Shown: positions 4,850 through 6,062 of the stretch, piece after piece
Layout: each line of letters opens with the position of its first letter
Numbering within the stretch: position 1 is the stretch's first letter
Assembly: GCA_946479255.1 (NCBI GenBank)
Contig: CAMLFK010000291.1
Span: forward strand, 1-6,062
DNA from: an uncultured Oxalobacteraceae bacterium
Lineage (GTDB): Bacteria > Pseudomonadota > Gammaproteobacteria > Burkholderiales > Burkholderiaceae
Length of the DNA: 6,062 nucleotides
Direction: 5' to 3'
The notes under the pieces: model-generated
Seen by the model: the letters and a program-made list of their open reading frames with translations, nothing else
The model's database searches: none
Told to the model about the DNA's origin: nothing
Translations under genes and position numbers: made by a program

Positions 4850-6052
4850 TTTAGCAGCATTTTGCATTCTGTATTAGATTTCCTGGATGGCGGACTGATC
4901 GGTCTCGGCGCCTGGGAAGTTGTGGTTTATACCTTGATCGTGACACACATTACGATCGCCAGCGTTACCATTTATTTGCATCGCCACCAAGCGCACCGCG
5001 CGCTGGAGCTGCACGCCATTCCAAGTCATTTCTTCCGTTTCTGGCTGTGGCTGACGACCGGCCAAGTCACCAAGGAATGGGCTGCGGTACACCGCAAGCA
5101 CCATGCCAAGTGCGAAACCGAGGACGATCCGCATAGCCCGGTTACCCGCGGCATCAAGAAAGTTTTGTTCGAAGGTGCGGAACTGTACCGCATCGAGTCG
5201 AAGAACCAGGAAACCATGGACAAGTACGGCCATGGCACCCCGACCGACTGGATCGAGCGCAACCTGTACACCCGCTTCAGCTGGTCCGGCGTAGTGCTGC
5301 TGTTCATCGTGAACTTCGTGCTGTTCGGCGTGATCGGTATTTCGATCTGGGCCGTGCAGATGGCCTGGATTCCCATTACCGCCGCCGGCATCATCAACGG
5401 CATCGGCCACTACTGGGGCTATCGCAACTACGACTGCGCCGACGCTGCGTGCAACATCCTGCCGTTTGGCATCCTGATCGGCGGCGAAGAGCTGCACAAT
5501 AACCATCACACCTTTGCCACCTCGGCCAAGCTGTCGAACAAATGGTATGAGTTCGATATCGGCTGGCTGTATATCCGCGTCCTGGAAACCCTGGGCCTGG
5601 CCAAGGTAAAGAAAGTCGCGCCCAAGCCGGCTTTCCAGCACGGCAAAGCGGTGGCGGACTTCGACACCCTGCAATCCGTGATCGCCAACCGCTACGACGT
5701 GATGGCCAAGTACGCCGCCTCGGTCAAACATGCATGGCATGAAGAGTTTGAGCACCTCAAGCACAAGGCCGAGCTGGAAAAGGGTTTGCTGAAGTCCTCG
5801 CGCAAACTCTTGCAGCGCGAGCCGGCCAAGCTGGAAGCCTCGCACAAGCAGCAATTGGTTGAGCTGTTCCAGCATAGCAAGGCACTTGAGACCATGCACC
5901 ACATGCGCGTGGAACTGGGCGCGATCTGGGAGCGTTCGCACTTCACCCGCGACCAGCTGCTGCATCAATTGCAAGACTGGTGCGTGCGCGCCGAAGCGTC
6001 CGGCATCAAGTCGCTGCAGGACTTCTCGATGCGCCTGCGTAGCTACGCGTAA
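4841..6052 (+). CDS. desA: DesA-type membrane fatty acid (acyl-lipid or acyl-CoA) desaturase with helical C-terminal tail
   Basis: This di-iron membrane enzyme introduces a cis double bond, probably delta-9, into saturated acyl chains to keep the membrane fluid. Numbering is for the 403-residue product. The three histidine boxes are HRHQAH (47-52), HRKHH (84-88) and HNNHH (219-223). Asn186 and His190 in NGIGHYWGYRNY match the fourth metal ligand set (NxxxH) of stearoyl-CoA desaturases. Membrane segments lie near 24-45, 62-76, 150-170 and 172-190. From about 256 to the end the protein is charged and helical (HEEFEHLKHKAELEKGLL, 300-317). This tail is shared, as I recall, with Pseudomonas aeruginosa DesA and resembles the C-terminus of ISL3-type transposases. 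The start is unsettled: ATG 4841 has GGAG only 2 bases away, whereas TTG 4847, two codons later, has it at 8 bases, and TTG 4805 has none. It is the last gene seen, 104 bases after the channel gene. Confidence 0.9.
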   Translation: MTLFSSILHSVLDFLDGGLIGLGAWEVVVYTLIVTHITIASVTIYLHRHQAHRALELHAIPSHFFRFWLWLTTGQVTKEWAAVHRKHHAKCETEDDPHSPVTRGIKKVLFEGAELYRIESKNQETMDKYGHGTPTDWIERNLYTRFSWSGVVLLFIVNFVLFGVIGISIWAVQMAWIPITAAGIINGIGHYWGYRNYDCADAACNILPFGILIGGEELHNNHHTFATSAKLSNKWYEFDIGWLYIRVLETLGLAKVKKVAPKPAFQHGKAVADFDTLQSVIANRYDVMAKYAASVKHAWHEEFEHLKHKAELEKGLLKSSRKLLQREPAKLEASHKQQLVELFQHSKALETMHHMRVELGAIWERSHFTRDQLLHQLQDWCVRAEASGIKSLQDFSMRLRSYA

Positions 6053-6062
6053 GTTCGGCAAG

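Noticed and set aside
4874..6061. Minus-strand open frame of 395 codons opposite the desaturase gene
   Set aside because: The plus strand carries all desaturase histidine boxes. The antisense product is a compositional shadow with no recognisable domain.
1..6062. Mobile element, CRISPR array, tRNA/rRNA or toxin-antitoxin pair
   Set aside because: I saw no transposase gene, terminal repeats, spaced repeats or structured RNA. The barstar-like gene has no toxin partner here. The ISL3-like segment is only the desaturase tail.

Overview
The window looks like ordinary chromosome from a GC-rich betaproteobacterium, most likely the Oxalobacteraceae (Massilia/Duganella/Janthinobacterium group). That placement is inference from strong G/C bias at third codon positions, from the protein families, and from the order purN, RsmB/NOP-type methyltransferase, mscS-type channel, desA-type desaturase. 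No database search was possible.

Layout. The left end (1-81) has no assignable gene, but it holds a bulged inverted repeat just past the end of the first gene. A minus-strand gene (82-600) encodes a secreted glycine-zipper (2TM) envelope protein. A 352-base AT-richer divergent intergenic region (601-952) follows, containing small dyads and weak promoter-like boxes. The remaining genes are all on the plus strand: a barstar-family protein (953-1351); purN (1434-2045), with a good -10 box almost touching its start codon; a RsmB/NOP-family RNA m5C methyltransferase (2089-3411); a multi-spanning MscS-family channel (3423-4736); and a DesA-type membrane fatty acid desaturase with a long helical C-terminal tail (4841-6052).

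How they fit together. purN, the methyltransferase and the channel are closely spaced (43 and 11 bases) and may share a transcript driven from in front of purN. The desaturase is 104 bases further on and has its own candidate -10 box. The roles are housekeeping: de novo purine synthesis, rRNA or tRNA modification, osmotic protection and membrane-lipid adjustment. The barstar-like protein stands out because no ribonuclease partner is encoded beside it.

I found no mobile element, CRISPR array, tRNA or rRNA, and no convincing new multi-gene system. The points most worth a second look are the orphan barstar with a conserved acidic binding face, the probable leaderless purN mRNA, and the desaturase tail, which resembles the end of ISL3-type transposases.
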